Shown: positions 1-8,218, counted from the first letter of the stretch. The stretch is DNA of 64,000 bases from Paenibacillus_AA sp045062745 (GCF_045062745.1 NZ_JBJGED010000017.1:62001-126000), one strand, 5' to 3'. Notes: generated by a model from the sequence alone, not told the origin. Program-made: numbers and translations.

Positions 1-6
1 TCGAGT

Positions 7-777
7 TCAGCGCCGATAGAGAGGATAATCCACCGTGGTGGGCACCTCGATGAGAATGAGGCGCAGCGTTTCTCCGCCCGTCGTGCGCAAGACGACTTCC
101 GAATCGGCATCCACCGCACCCAGAATGAAGTCCTTGTGCTCGAACGGTTTCGGGTCTCCGCCTTCGTCCGACTTCGCCCAGGTGCCGTGACCGCGAATTG
201 CCAGCGCCGTCAGGGTATGTCCGGCTGCGATCGGATGGGTGTAGTTGGCCCCCGCCCCCATCTCGACATCCCACATCCGGGCTTCGGCGACGAGCTCGAT
301 AGGTGCCCCCGCCCCGATAACCGTCTTCACCCGCACGCCCGGCAGCTCTTGTACGGGGAACGAGTCCGGTTCATGCTGCCGATAGGTGGGCTGCCTGCGG
401 ACAGCCTCGTCCAGATAAGGCTCGAACCAAATCTGGAACAGCTCCGATTGCGCCGCAACCTGCTCCTGATGGCTCACGCCCGAGCCCGTCTGCATGACTT
501 GCACGCCGCCTGCGCCGACTTCGCTCTTCGTACCGAGCGTGTCGCCGTGCGCCGCCTTGCCCTCGACCACGTAGGTCATGATCTCGAAGCCTTGATGGGG
601 GTGCAGGCCGATCATCGCATCCTCGCTGGCCGTAGCCCAGGCCCAATAAAAGAGCGGCCCCACCCGTTTCACAACCGAGCCTTCTCTCGGGAACCCGATA
701 GGCTTCTGCTCCTTGATCTTGCCTCCGTCGAACGCGCCTACCGCTTGCATGGAAGGGGTATATATTCTGGTTTGCAT
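7..777 (-). CDS. Pirin family protein
   Basis: A 256-residue bicupin protein of the pirin family, usual length. The N-terminal cupin carries the metal-ligand set expected for pirin/quercetinase proteins: His59 and His61 in LHPHQGFE, then His103 and Glu105 in GVSHQE. Bacterial pirins bind iron or other metals; some have quercetin 2,3-dioxygenase activity and others act as redox-linked regulators, so the substrate here is unknown. The start is an ATG preceded by AGGAGG. It lies just downstream of, and in the same direction as, the nitroreductase remnant, a pairing that fits quinone or electrophile stress, though this is inference. The stop codon falls just inside the window, so the gene is complete. 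Confidence 0.93.
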   Translation of the reverse strand: MQTRIYTPSMQAVGAFDGGKIKEQKPIGFPREGSVVKRVGPLFYWAWATASEDAMIGLHPHQGFEIMTYVVEGKAAHGDTLGTKSEVGAGGVQVMQTGSGVSHQEQVAAQSELFQIWFEPYLDEAVRRQPTYRQHEPDSFPVQELPGVRVKTVIGAGAPIELVAEARMWDVEMGAGANYTHPIAAGHTLTALAIRGHGTWAKSDEGGDPKPFEHKDFILGAVDADSEVVLRTTGGETLRLILIEVPTTVDYPLYRR

Positions 778-826
778 AATCGAAACGCCTCCTAAATAGA
801 GTGTGGTATTCCTATCGTCCCCCGGC

Positions 827-1277
827 TCAAGCGAACCGGTTGTAGCTCACGAACTCCCCGACCGGCTTCCGATATCCTCTCGGACGCTGGTTGGTCGTAT
901 CCTCCTTGCCGATCGCGATCAGCATGACCGGGACATAGCGATCCGGGATCGCAAGCACCTCGGACACATGGGCGGGATCGAACCCGATCATCGGGCACGT
1001 GTCCCAGCCCTTCTCCTTGGCCGCGAGCATGAACAGCTGGGCGGACAAGCTGGCGTTGCGGATCGCTTCTTCCCGGAGGAAGGCCTCGCCCCGCGATTCG
1101 TAGAAGGCGGTCACGGACTCTACCTCCCGATCGTATTCTTGCTTGCTGATTACGTTCAAATGCAGCAGTCCCTCATTAATATTCGCTACATTCCGGTAAG
1201 CATCCCCGAAGCGGAATGTTAGGGATGAATTTGCCGGCCGACCGGCGTTCCTTAACCACTTGAACAAAATCGCTCAT
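827..1277 (-). pseudogene. Nitroreductase family protein, internally deleted and frameshifted
   Basis: The ATG at 1277 has a GGAGG-type ribosome-binding site and opens a reading frame typical of the nitroreductase N-terminus (MSDFVQVVKERRSAGKFIP). The frame stops soon after. The C-terminal two thirds, from about GDAYRNVANINEGLLHL to the stop at 827, continue in a different frame and match the family, including the NEGLL, EYDREVES and YVPVMLIAIGK regions. Family members are about 200-210 residues; about 60 residues between the N-terminal FMN-binding RRS motif and GDAY are missing. A deletion of roughly 180-200 bases that also shifted the frame explains this. The remaining protein lacks much of the flavin-binding core and is very unlikely to work. 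Confidence 0.8.
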
Positions 1278-1391
1278 CAATAAGCCCTCCAATCATTTAT
1301 ATTTCACAATCTTTAATTTAAGATATCAAACAAAAAAATAAAGCTCTTATCTACTCGTTCCATTGCTGTCGAATCATTTCTTTTTCTTGAA

Positions 1392-1409
1392 TATCTTAAC
1401 TTAAAGATA
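1392..1409. promoter_or_regulatory. Palindromic operator candidate upstream of the nitroreductase remnant
   Basis: TATCTT and AAGATA flank a six-base centre (18 bases in all). A related half-site, TTAAGATAT, lies at 1318-1326 and pairs with ATATCTTAA at 1391-1399. The spacing and shape resemble operators of MarR-type quinone sensors such as MhqR of Bacillus, which control nitroreductase and azoreductase genes. No such regulator gene is adjacent, so the assignment is a guess from similarity. Confidence 0.45.
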
Positions 1410-1510
1410 ATTCATCCGGATCGTTTTGTCAATCGATTATTTTGCATACTGCAGGAACTTTCGCTCCCCTTCCCCCGTCTATAGACTGTAAAAGAATGGA
1501 GATGAGACGT

Positions 1511-2104
1511 GTGATCAAGAAGCTAATCTTGTTCATGTTGTGCTGTTCGCTCCTGGCCGGCGTCGCCCTTGTGTCAAAGCCCGAAAAAGCCCTTGCCTGC
1601 TCTTGTGTCGCCCAGCCTTCCGTCGAGCGGCAGGTCAAATTCGAGCTCGATCGCCGGAGCGCCGTCTTCGCCGGCGTGGTAACGAAAGTAACGCCGCCCC
1701 GCCAGAAGTTCATCCGCTCCTCGGCCGATCAAGTCGGAGTCGATTTTATCGTCACCCAAGTCTGGAAGGGCGAATTGGCGCAGAAGGCCACCGTCTATAC
1801 GGCCATGAGCTCCGCAAGTTGCGGCTACGATACGTTCCAGGCAGGCCAGGAATACATCGTAGCGGCCAGCCTGGATTCGGGACGCCTCGTAACGAGTATT
1901 TGCTCACTTACCCAACCCCTAAAATCGGGGAATGAGGCCTTGCAGTACCTGGGCACGGGAACATCCCCCTCCCAGGTTAATCCCGGGAACGCTCCCGACT
2001 CGAAACGGTCGACCGCCGCCGTTCTCATTCCTGCCATCATGGTCATTGTGGCCGGCTGCGCGTTCGGTTGGTTGCAAATCCGGAGGCGTCGACCCGGGAG
2101 ATGA
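1511..2104 (+). CDS. Secreted TIMP/netrin (NTR)-like protein with C-terminal membrane anchor
   Basis: A protein of about 197 residues. A lysine-rich start and hydrophobic stretch are followed by an ALA cleavage site directly before CSC, so the mature protein would begin with Cys-Ser-Cys. This is the arrangement of tissue-inhibitor-of-metalloproteinase/netrin-like domains. Two further cysteines (SASCGYDTF and TSICS) can form the NTR disulfides. The C-terminus has a transmembrane segment followed by RRRRPGR, suggesting attachment to the outer face of the membrane. The GTG at 1511 is preferred because GGAG at 1498-1501 sits nine bases before it; ATG at 1496 or 1502 would be too close to that site. 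Bacterial members have no established function. Confidence 0.7.
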   Translation: MIKKLILFMLCCSLLAGVALVSKPEKALACSCVAQPSVERQVKFELDRRSAVFAGVVTKVTPPRQKFIRSSADQVGVDFIVTQVWKGELAQKATVYTAMSSASCGYDTFQAGQEYIVAASLDSGRLVTSICSLTQPLKSGNEALQYLGTGTSPSQVNPGNAPDSKRSTAAVLIPAIMVIVAGCAFGWLQIRRRRPGR

Positions 2105-2248
2105 CGTCTTTCCCTCCAAGGCACTTTAAGCTTAACGAGAGAAGGAAACACTGACGGACGACGTCATCGGACAATATCGAAGTTTGTTAGCGGAAGCCCA
2201 AGGAACATAGAGGCGAACCGTCCGATGCCGATTTGGACGGTTCTTGTC

Positions 2249-2632
2249 TTATTTCGATGACTCTATACAAGTCACTTCGAACAAAATCCCTCCCAGCGCC
2301 CTGAAATACAGCGTGTACCCGCCCCTCATGGGCTTAGGCGCGTTTCCCGGTTGCAGCCGGAACGTCTCCAATGACGAAAGACGGCTATGGAATCGATCTA
2401 CCTCGTCGCGCGTGTCTACGTAGAACCCGATATGGAAGTCTTGCGGGTAAGCAGGGGCTTCTCCGCCGAACGCCTCGGGGTTGCTCAGCACAAGCGTGAA
2501 TCCCTCCTCATCGGTCATCACTGCGATCGCCGCCCCCTTCCGATCCAACAGCCTAAACTGGAATAAGGCTTGAAAAAATTCCGCAGCTTCTGATAAATCA
2601 TCCACGCACAAATTCAAATGGTTTAATTTCAT
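2249..2632 (-). CDS. VOC family (glyoxalase/bleomycin-resistance fold) protein
   Basis: A 127-residue single VOC domain with the usual opening MKLNHLNLCVDDL and the metal-site His near its start. The DFHIGFYV region and the terminal FEVTC supply the other strand positions. The ATG at 2632 is chosen because GGAG lies seven bases upstream. VOC proteins may be metal-dependent enzymes or drug-binding proteins, and sequence alone does not decide. It is transcribed divergently from the TetR gene at 2747, with a perfect palindrome between them, so it is probably that regulator's target. Confidence 0.85.
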   Translation of the reverse strand: MKLNHLNLCVDDLSEAAEFFQALFQFRLLDRKGAAIAVMTDEEGFTLVLSNPEAFGGEAPAYPQDFHIGFYVDTRDEVDRFHSRLSSLETFRLQPGNAPKPMRGGYTLYFRALGGILFEVTCIESSK

Positions 2633-2694
2633 GGGCACGCTCCACTCCTGATCAATCTAACGATTTTATGATCCTTATTATTAATTTAATGATG

Positions 2695-2708
2695 TTAGAT
2701 TAATCTAA
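2695..2708. promoter_or_regulatory. TetR-type operator palindrome
   Basis: TTAGATTAATCTAA is a perfect 14-base palindrome in the 114-base gap between the VOC gene and the divergent tetR gene. A further half-site AATCTAA lies at 2654-2660. The palindrome sits just upstream of the TATAAT hexamer at 2714-2719 that can serve tetR, so a bound repressor would block both divergent promoters. Confidence 0.7.
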
Positions 2709-2713
2709 TATGA

Positions 2714-2719
2714 TATAAT
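2714..2719 (+). promoter_or_regulatory. Minus-10 hexamer for the tetR gene
   Basis: A consensus TATAAT lies 33 bases before the ATG at 2747 and directly next to the operator palindrome. No good -35 hexamer is visible at the standard spacing. Confidence 0.5.
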
Positions 2720-2746
2720 TGTCAACATAAAGGAGCGATGCAGAAG

Positions 2747-3469
2747 ATGGCGCGCAAACGAACGCGGCTGCACCCCGATCTGATCGGGTTTGAACAAGAG
2801 GACACCCTCCATATCCCGTTAACCCGACAGCGTATCACGGAATCGGCCCTTAAACTGCTGAACGAATACGGGCTGAAGGAGCTGAGCATGCGCAAGGTGG
2901 CGGAAGATCTTCACGTCCAGCCCGCCTCCCTGTACTATCATGTGAAGGGCAAGGAGCAGCTGCTCCAACTGCTGGCCGATCATATGAGCTCGGAGATGCT
3001 GTGGCCCGATTCATCTCTGCCTTGGCAGTCCCAGATAAGCTCGTGGGGCGAGCAGTTCCGGGAGCTCCTGCACAAGTACCGGGATGCAGCAGAGCTATTC
3101 CAGGCTACGATTGCCGTGAGCTACAATCGGTTGCGTCAGATCGAGCGATTGTTCGGTATATTCGCCACCGCCGGGTTTCCCGATCCTCAGATTCCCTGGA
3201 TGGCGTCCATCCTGAAAAATTATGTGGTTGGTTATGTAGGGGAAGAGGTACGGCTGCGGACGTTCGCCGATGACGGCGACCACACGCAGGAGCAGCTCAG
3301 CGAGCAGTATATGAAGGTCTATGGGCAGCTTCCGAAGGATCAGTTCCCGCATGTAATCCGGCTTGCTCCTTATACGACAAGCACCGATTGGCAGCAGGAA
3401 TTCCGCTTCGGCCTGGGGGTCCTGATCGACGGCTTCACCGCCAAGCTGACTTCCGGGCAGCCCGAATAA
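2747..3469 (+). CDS. TetR family transcriptional regulator (TetR_C-type)
   Basis: About 240 residues. The helix-turn-helix is near residues 30-65 (ALKLLNEYGLKELSMRKVAEDLHVQPASLYYHVKGKEQLL), and the long helical C-terminal half resembles the tetracycline-repressor-type ligand domain (GYVGEEVRLR region). The ATG at 2747 is favoured over 2738, which is only two bases from AGGAG (2731-2735); at 2747 the spacing is a somewhat long eleven bases. It is divergent from the VOC gene and shares the 2695-2708 palindrome, so a local, autoregulated, drug- or metabolite-responsive switch is likely. The ligand is unknown. Confidence 0.85.
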   Translation: MARKRTRLHPDLIGFEQEDTLHIPLTRQRITESALKLLNEYGLKELSMRKVAEDLHVQPASLYYHVKGKEQLLQLLADHMSSEMLWPDSSLPWQSQISSWGEQFRELLHKYRDAAELFQATIAVSYNRLRQIERLFGIFATAGFPDPQIPWMASILKNYVVGYVGEEVRLRTFADDGDHTQEQLSEQYMKVYGQLPKDQFPHVIRLAPYTTSTDWQQEFRFGLGVLIDGFTAKLTSGQPE

Positions 3470-3516
3470 CAACAGGCTGCAACGGCAACCCCGGAGGGGT
3501 CCGTTACAGCCTGTTG
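3470..3516. terminator. Hairpin between convergent genes
   Basis: CAACAGGCTG and CAGCCTGTTG are the ends of a long stem with a GGA loop that lies between the tetR stop and the convergent lapA-like gene. Neither side is followed by a strong T-run, so it may act weakly in both directions. Confidence 0.6.
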
Positions 3517-3527
3517 TGACGTGCGCG

Positions 3528-3974
3528 TCAGTTCGTTTTGTTCCGAGGCAGCTGGCGGTGGGTGTCCCAAGCCCGCGGGTACACGTCATTGGCGCTTCCG
3601 TCGAGCGAGGACGGCAGCTCGGGAGACTCCAACGTCTCCTCATGCCGATGCCCCTCCCGCTCCTTCTTCATCATCGCGTAGGCGGCCTGGGCTTCGGTCA
3701 GCTGCGCCTGCAGCGACTCATTCGCCGCTCGCAGCGCCCGGTTCGACGCCTCGAGCTTGTCCCGGTCCTTCTGCAGCCGGTACGGCCGCACTGTGCCGAA
3801 CATCGCGACGATCCATCCGCCGATCAGGACCGCGGCGGAGATCACGACGATGAGCGGCACTTGCAGCTCGCCGGCTCCGTAGTTCAGCGGCACGTCTTCC
3901 GTATTGAAGACGGCGAAGATCGCGGTGAGCAGCGCCAAGCCTAATCCGCAAACGATCATCCATTGCGCTTTCAT
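3528..3974 (-). CDS. LapA-domain membrane protein
   Basis: 148 residues with two transmembrane segments near residues 4-24 and 40-62, separated by the short loop NTEDVPLNYGAGELQVPL. A basic, coiled-coil-forming helix follows (RLQKDRDKLEASNRALRAANESLQAQLTEAQ). This is the layout of LapA/YrvD-type proteins. In Gram-negatives LapA works in lipopolysaccharide assembly; in Firmicutes the role is unknown. The polar C-terminal tail, about 40 residues, is not conserved in pattern. An excellent GAGGAGGAG ribosome-binding site precedes the ATG. It appears to be transcribed alone. Confidence 0.85.
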   Translation of the reverse strand: MKAQWMIVCGLGLALLTAIFAVFNTEDVPLNYGAGELQVPLIVVISAAVLIGGWIVAMFGTVRPYRLQKDRDKLEASNRALRAANESLQAQLTEAQAAYAMMKKEREGHRHEETLESPELPSSLDGSANDVYPRAWDTHRQLPRNKTN

Positions 3975-4065
3975 AAGCTCTCCTCCTCGTTAGGGTTGTC
4001 TATTGTCTCTTTTTACCAATCAGTACCCTAGGAGGAAGCCGATGAATCACACAGGCCCCCCGATC

Positions 4066-4812
4066 CTACACCCATTCTCCATCTTCGGGAATGAGGGTCC
4101 GATCCAGCAATCCCTTGCCCGCTAACCGGCGACGCAGCTCTTCTCTTGTGACCAGACAATGATTGATCGTATCCATATGGACAGCAATGACTTGCGTATA
4201 TGGCGCGTAGGTGCGGACGCTAGCCACATCTTCCGCATCCATCGTGATCGGATCGCCGGCGACGAATCGGGCACCTCCCGCATTGACGACCGCCACATCC
4301 GGCCGATGTGTATCGAGCGCCGCCTTTACGTCATCGCACCAGATCGTATCTCCCGCGACATATAGTGTAGGTTCCCCTTCCGCCTGAAGCACGAATCCGG
4401 ACACGTTGCCCATTTTGCGTCCGATCTCCCCCGTCCCGTGTTGGCCGCCCGTGCGGGTGATGCTAATCTTTTCCCACTTGTGGGTGTGATGAATCGGCAG
4501 TACGCTGGCGAATTCCGTGGAAGCGATCTTCTCCTCATCGCCCGGCTGGCACAGCACCGGAAGGTCCTTCGACAGCGCGGCGCTGGCGACACGATCCCAA
4601 TGATCCTGATGCAGATGGGTCACGAGGATGACGTCCGGCTGCAGCCAGTTCTCCACCGGAGCCGGCAAGGGTACAAGCGGGTTTCTGCGTTCGTTGCCAG
4701 AATTCGCAATCGGCGGGTTGGCTCCCGCCTCACTGAACATCGGATCGATCAATAGGGTTACCCCGGCATATTCCAACCATAACGTGGCGTGACGAACCAA
4801 TTGAAGTCTCAT
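4066..4812 (-). CDS. MBL-fold metallo-hydrolase (UlaG-like)
   Basis: 248 residues with the metallo-beta-lactamase metal motif THLHQDH at residues 65-71. His125 (GGQHGTG) and Asp155 (VAGDTIW) complete the usual dinuclear site. The fold and the IDPMFSE start resemble UlaG/YtkL-type predicted hydrolases; the substrate is not predictable. Its ATG overlaps the stop codon of the DUF2306 gene (ATGA, 4809-4812), so it should be translationally coupled to it and cotranscribed. Confidence 0.87.
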   Translation of the reverse strand: MRLQLVRHATLWLEYAGVTLLIDPMFSEAGANPPIANSGNERRNPLVPLPAPVENWLQPDVILVTHLHQDHWDRVASAALSKDLPVLCQPGDEEKIASTEFASVLPIHHTHKWEKISITRTGGQHGTGEIGRKMGNVSGFVLQAEGEPTLYVAGDTIWCDDVKAALDTHRPDVAVVNAGGARFVAGDPITMDAEDVASVRTYAPYTQVIAVHMDTINHCLVTREELRRRLAGKGLLDRTLIPEDGEWV

Positions 4813-5465
4813 TCTGCAGCACCTCTTTTTCTTAGGATGGGCTCTCGACTAAGGATAACCCACTCCACGATCCCCATATTGAGGACAAGCCCGACCCAAA
4901 TGTTCACGTTCAGCACTTCCTGCACCATCGATTCTCTCCCTCCCGGGAGCGTGAACCGGTGGAATGCGGCATAGATCAGCAGCAAGAGGGGCACTAGCAG
5001 ACGAGCGCTTACCGCGACCAATGTGAAGCCGAAGCTGCGAATCATCCAGATCCGGTGCGCCCGGTAATCTCCGCGTACCGCGGACCGGTATCCTCGCCAG
5101 CTCGTAGCGAGCCACAGCAAAGTCAGAGTGAGAAAAGACACCGCCTTGGCAAAATGCTCGACATAGCCCACCAACACCAAGGCGAGAATGCTGCTCGCCC
5201 CGACACAGCAGACATACACCTTCCCGACATACCGGTGCAGCCGAGGATGGTTAAGACGTATGCGATCCACAAATTGTAGAAATCCCGCGACCAAAGCTAC
5301 AAAAGCGAAGCCAATATGCGCCACCAAAACCGGATATTGCAAAGCCGGCGTAGCGAGCACTACACGGCTGTCGGCTGGATCCAATGTCATATAGGGCACC
5401 ATAAACGGGATCATTACGCCGATCGATACGACGGCCAGAATCCACCAGCTTATCTTCGGTTTCAT
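4809..5465 (-). CDS. DUF2306-type multi-pass membrane protein
   Basis: About 218 residues with six to seven hydrophobic segments and the conserved polar patches typical of this uncharacterised family: HIGFAFVALVAGFLQF, RLHRYVGKVYV and HRIWMIRSFGFTLVAVSARL. The His residues near the second, third and fourth membrane segments resemble haem-ligand positions in cytochrome-b-like membrane proteins, but haem binding is only a possibility. The ATG at 5465, preceded by GGGGTGAGG, is favoured over an upstream ATG. First gene of a two-gene operon with the MBL-fold hydrolase. Confidence 0.8.
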   Translation of the reverse strand: MKPKISWWILAVVSIGVMIPFMVPYMTLDPADSRVVLATPALQYPVLVAHIGFAFVALVAGFLQFVDRIRLNHPRLHRYVGKVYVCCVGASSILALVLVGYVEHFAKAVSFLTLTLLWLATSWRGYRSAVRGDYRAHRIWMIRSFGFTLVAVSARLLVPLLLLIYAAFHRFTLPGGRESMVQEVLNVNIWVGLVLNMGIVEWVILSREPILRKRGAAE

Positions 5466-5560
5466 AGCCTCACCCCCCGCGTTTTTACTAATCACACCCC
5501 TTATCTTAAGTTCTCAGTCTTGATAAACCGTTAACGCTTTCTAAAAAAAGTATAAATTCC

Positions 5561-6142
5561 TTAGGCCCGGTGAGCCTGGACCAAAGCAAGCGCCGCATCG
5601 GACATCGGGGCGGTCGGTCCGGTGCCTCCGAGCATCCGAGAGGTGATGCACATCCCTTCGAGCATGACGAACAGCTGGAGCGCGAGCTGCCGGGGCTCCG
5701 ACAAGGAGGCTTCGCGGCACATTGTTTCGAGCCGATCTACGATCGACTGCTTATGGCGGACCGCCTTCTGATGCGCCATATGCTCGGGGAAGGGAAACTC
5801 GACCGCAACGGCTTGATACAGGCAAAAGACCGATTCCGGGGACTGGGCCCGCCTGCTCTCGACCGCCCGGACGAGGGCCAGCAGCTGATCCTCCGGCTTC
5901 TCGATCCCGCGGATCGTTGACTCGAACCAAGTCCAATACAGCTCGTCCGATCGTTCCAGGATGGCCACGATCAGATGGTCCTTGGAAGGAAAGTGCTTAT
6001 ACATCGTCATCTTGGTAACGCCGGATTGCTCGACGATCGTATCGACCCCCACGGCATGGAACCCTCTCTGAAAAAACAACGTGCTCGCCGCAACGAGCAA
6101 TTTCTCGCGAGCCTCTGACTTCCGTCCATTCGGTTCACTCAC
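5561..6142 (-). CDS. TetR family transcriptional regulator
   Basis: 193 residues. A GTG start follows GAGGTGA at good spacing. The N-terminal helix-turn-helix is clear at residues 10-55 (LLVAASTLFFQRGFHAVGVDTIVEQSGVTKMTMYKHFPSKDHL). The C-terminal helical domain ends in MLEGMCITSRMLGG, as in YxaF/LmrA-like regulators. It is divergent from the oxidoreductase gene at 6238, and the 95 bases between them contain two overlapping or tandem operators, so it very likely represses itself and that gene. The inducer is unknown. Confidence 0.88.
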   Translation of the reverse strand: MSEPNGRKSEAREKLLVAASTLFFQRGFHAVGVDTIVEQSGVTKMTMYKHFPSKDHLIVAILERSDELYWTWFESTIRGIEKPEDQLLALVRAVESRRAQSPESVFCLYQAVAVEFPFPEHMAHQKAVRHKQSIVDRLETMCREASLSEPRQLALQLFVMLEGMCITSRMLGGTGPTAPMSDAALALVQAHRA

Positions 6143-6163
6143 TGAATGTTCACCTCATTTCTA

Positions 6164-6218
6164 TTGACAGTATACAGATCGGTATATATACTGTCAATGT
6201 AAGTATACAGACCTGTAT
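6164..6218. promoter_or_regulatory. Compound TetR operator
   Basis: Three symmetric elements overlap or follow each other. TTGACAGTATA (6164-6174) and TATACTGTCAA (6187-6197) form a perfect 11-base inverted repeat. Nested in its centre is ATACAGATCGGTAT (6172-6185), one base from symmetric. A perfect copy of that inner motif, ATACAGACCTGTAT, lies at 6205-6218. The TTGACA of the outer repeat can itself be a -35 hexamer. Two adjacent repressor dimers are likely. Confidence 0.8.
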
Positions 6219-6237
6219 GTATATGGAGGGATGCGAA

Positions 6238-6882
6238 ATGAGAATAGGTATTATCGGTTCCGGCAATGCGGCCCAGACGTTGGGGAGCGCCCTTGTTCGC
6301 CGGGGGCATGAAGTGAAGCTGGGCACCCGCAGCCCTGGCAAGCTGACACATTGGCTGGAGCAGCAAAATTCGGATGACGCCAGCGTCGGCAGTTTTCGGG
6401 ATGCGGCGGCTTTCGGACAGCTGGTGATCAACGCTACGGCGGGGGACGGTTCCCTGGAAGCCCTTCGCGCCGCAGGCAGCGAGCATTTGAATGGCAAAAT
6501 CGTGCTCGACATCTCCCTTCCGCTCGACTTCTCGACCGGCATCCTCACCTTGTCCGTCGCGAACACCGACTCACTCGGCGAACAAATCCAACGCGAATTC
6601 CCGCGGGCGAAAGTCGTGAAGACCTTGAACACGGTGACCTCCGCGATCATGGTCAACCCGCTCGGCTTGGCCGACGGCGAGCACCATCTCTTCCTCAGCG
6701 GGAACGATGCCGCGGCCAAGCGGGAGGTTCAGGGCTACTTGGCCGATTGGTTCGGCTGGAAGCTGATTCTGGACATCGGGGACATCTCCTCCGCCCGAGG
6801 GACCGAGATGCTGCTCGCCCTCTCCTCGCGGATTTATGGCGCATTGGGACATATGAATTTCAGCTTTCGCGTTGTGCAATGA
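6238..6882 (+). CDS. NADPH-dependent F420-reductase-like oxidoreductase
   Basis: 214 residues starting MRIGIIGSGNAAQTLGSALVRRGHEV, a textbook Rossmann nucleotide-binding loop (GSGNAA). GTRSP follows at the end of the second strand, where a basic residue favours NADP. The rest (VINATAGDGSLEAL, KTLNTVTSAIMVNP) matches the NADP oxidoreductase coenzyme-F420-dependent-like family, which in Firmicutes usually has no F420 and an unknown substrate. GGAGGG seven bases upstream fixes the ATG at 6238. It is the obvious target of the divergent TetR regulator. Confidence 0.85.
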   Translation: MRIGIIGSGNAAQTLGSALVRRGHEVKLGTRSPGKLTHWLEQQNSDDASVGSFRDAAAFGQLVINATAGDGSLEALRAAGSEHLNGKIVLDISLPLDFSTGILTLSVANTDSLGEQIQREFPRAKVVKTLNTVTSAIMVNPLGLADGEHHLFLSGNDAAAKREVQGYLADWFGWKLILDIGDISSARGTEMLLALSSRIYGALGHMNFSFRVVQ

Positions 6883-6914
6883 AGTCCGGTGTTACACCGG
6901 ATGAGCTACAAGAG

Positions 6915-6954
6915 ACGGCACCGCAGCAGCCTTGTATTGGCTGTGCGGTGCCGT
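6915..6954 (+). terminator. Rho-independent terminator after the oxidoreductase
   Basis: ACGGCACCGCA and GCGGTGCCGT form a strong stem about 30 bases after the stop codon. The trailing T-run is short (TTTC). Confidence 0.6.
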
Positions 6955-7051
6955 TTCGATCATGCATGTGCAGTCCCAATCGAGGAACAAACGCCCCGAA
7001 CACACGATACCTCTCCTCATTGCCCGATTCCGCCGCCTGTCCTGAATCCCT

Positions 7052-8218
7052 TCATCGTCCGCCCCCACTCCCGAACAAGGACCTGACGACATGCTCGTGA
7101 TAAGTACACCTATCCAGCGGAAGATTGTCCAGCATATCCCACAAAATGCGCTCCGCCACGGCTGCATCCGGACAGTCGCCTCCCTCCAGAGCTTGCACCA
7201 GCACGTGCCAATCGTCAGGCTTGTTGATCGAGCAGGGCGAATTGCCGGTGTCCATCTTCTTCCACGGCCAGAAGTTCCAAGAGATGTTGTGCGCCTCGAA
7301 CAATTGAAATGCAGCCTCATACCATTCGGTATTGTTCTCCCCGCCTTCTCCCATGAAGATCGGCACGTCCCACTGTTCCCTCTTGTCCAGATAAGGACGA
7401 AGGCTGTCGGTATCGGGCGTGCTCCAGTATTTGTGGAATTGGAGCATCAGGTTATCGTCGATCTTCTCGGTAAAAATGGACCAGTCCGTCGCCCAATGAA
7501 CGCCTTCGAGAATGATCAGATGGCGTGTGTCTACTTCCCGGATAGCGCCCGCAATCTCTTGGTAGAGCGGCAGCATCTGGTCGTTGTAGGCCGCGAACCA
7601 ATCCGGCAGCGGTTCGTTAAGCAGATCGTACCCGGCGACGATCCATTCGTCCTTGTATCGGTCAGCGAGCATCCGCCACAACCCGACGGTAAGCCGCTTG
7701 TTCTTCTCGTCCGTGAACAAATCGGGATGGTCCCGCTCCGAATCGTCGATATTCGTCCCCGTCTGCCCGCCCGGCGCGCCGTGCAAATCGAGGATGACAT
7801 ACAGACGGTGTACGCTGCACCAGCCGATCAGCCTGTCGAGATAGTCGAGACGATGCGGCTTGATCGTCAGCGGCTCTCCATCCTCGATCAGGAAGCGCGC
7901 GTTGATCGGTACGCGGATGGAATTGAACCCTTCAGCCGCCATCCGCTCGATGTCCGCTTCCATAATGTACCGCTCGTAGTACAGCTCCCAGAATTGGGCC
8001 GCCTTCTCGGAGCCGACCAATCTCTCGACGAACCCTTCGATGCGTCGGGGCCGATCCCCTTGCTCAGGGAACTTCCACATGTACCCTTCCGGCAGCAGCC
8101 AGTTGCCCAAGCCCACTCCCCGGAGCAGGATCTCCCGGCCCTCCCCGTTCACCAGCTTGCGTCCTTCCGCTCTAACAAATCCGATCACTTCCAGTTCATT
8201 CCCACGCAGTTCCGTCAT
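7052..8218 (-). CDS. Cytoplasmic glycoside hydrolase family 5 (cellulase-fold) enzyme
   Basis: 388 residues with no signal peptide, so it acts inside the cell. The GH5 signatures are clear: FNSIRVPI near residue 98, DLHGAPGG near 144, the acid/base Glu202 in LLNEPLP, and the likely nucleophile Glu291 in MGEGGE. GH5 covers many beta-linked substrates, and the exact sugar cannot be read here. The ATG at 8218 is preferred over an upstream start because AAAGGGG precedes it. It lies directly downstream of the binding-protein gene, separated by a GC-rich hairpin, so it probably cleaves oligosaccharides brought in by the adjacent transporter. Confidence 0.88.
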   Translation of the reverse strand: MTELRGNELEVIGFVRAEGRKLVNGEGREILLRGVGLGNWLLPEGYMWKFPEQGDRPRRIEGFVERLVGSEKAAQFWELYYERYIMEADIERMAAEGFNSIRVPINARFLIEDGEPLTIKPHRLDYLDRLIGWCSVHRLYVILDLHGAPGGQTGTNIDDSERDHPDLFTDEKNKRLTVGLWRMLADRYKDEWIVAGYDLLNEPLPDWFAAYNDQMLPLYQEIAGAIREVDTRHLIILEGVHWATDWSIFTEKIDDNLMLQFHKYWSTPDTDSLRPYLDKREQWDVPIFMGEGGENNTEWYEAAFQLFEAHNISWNFWPWKKMDTGNSPCSINKPDDWHVLVQALEGGDCPDAAVAERILWDMLDNLPLDRCTYHEHVVRSLFGSGGGR

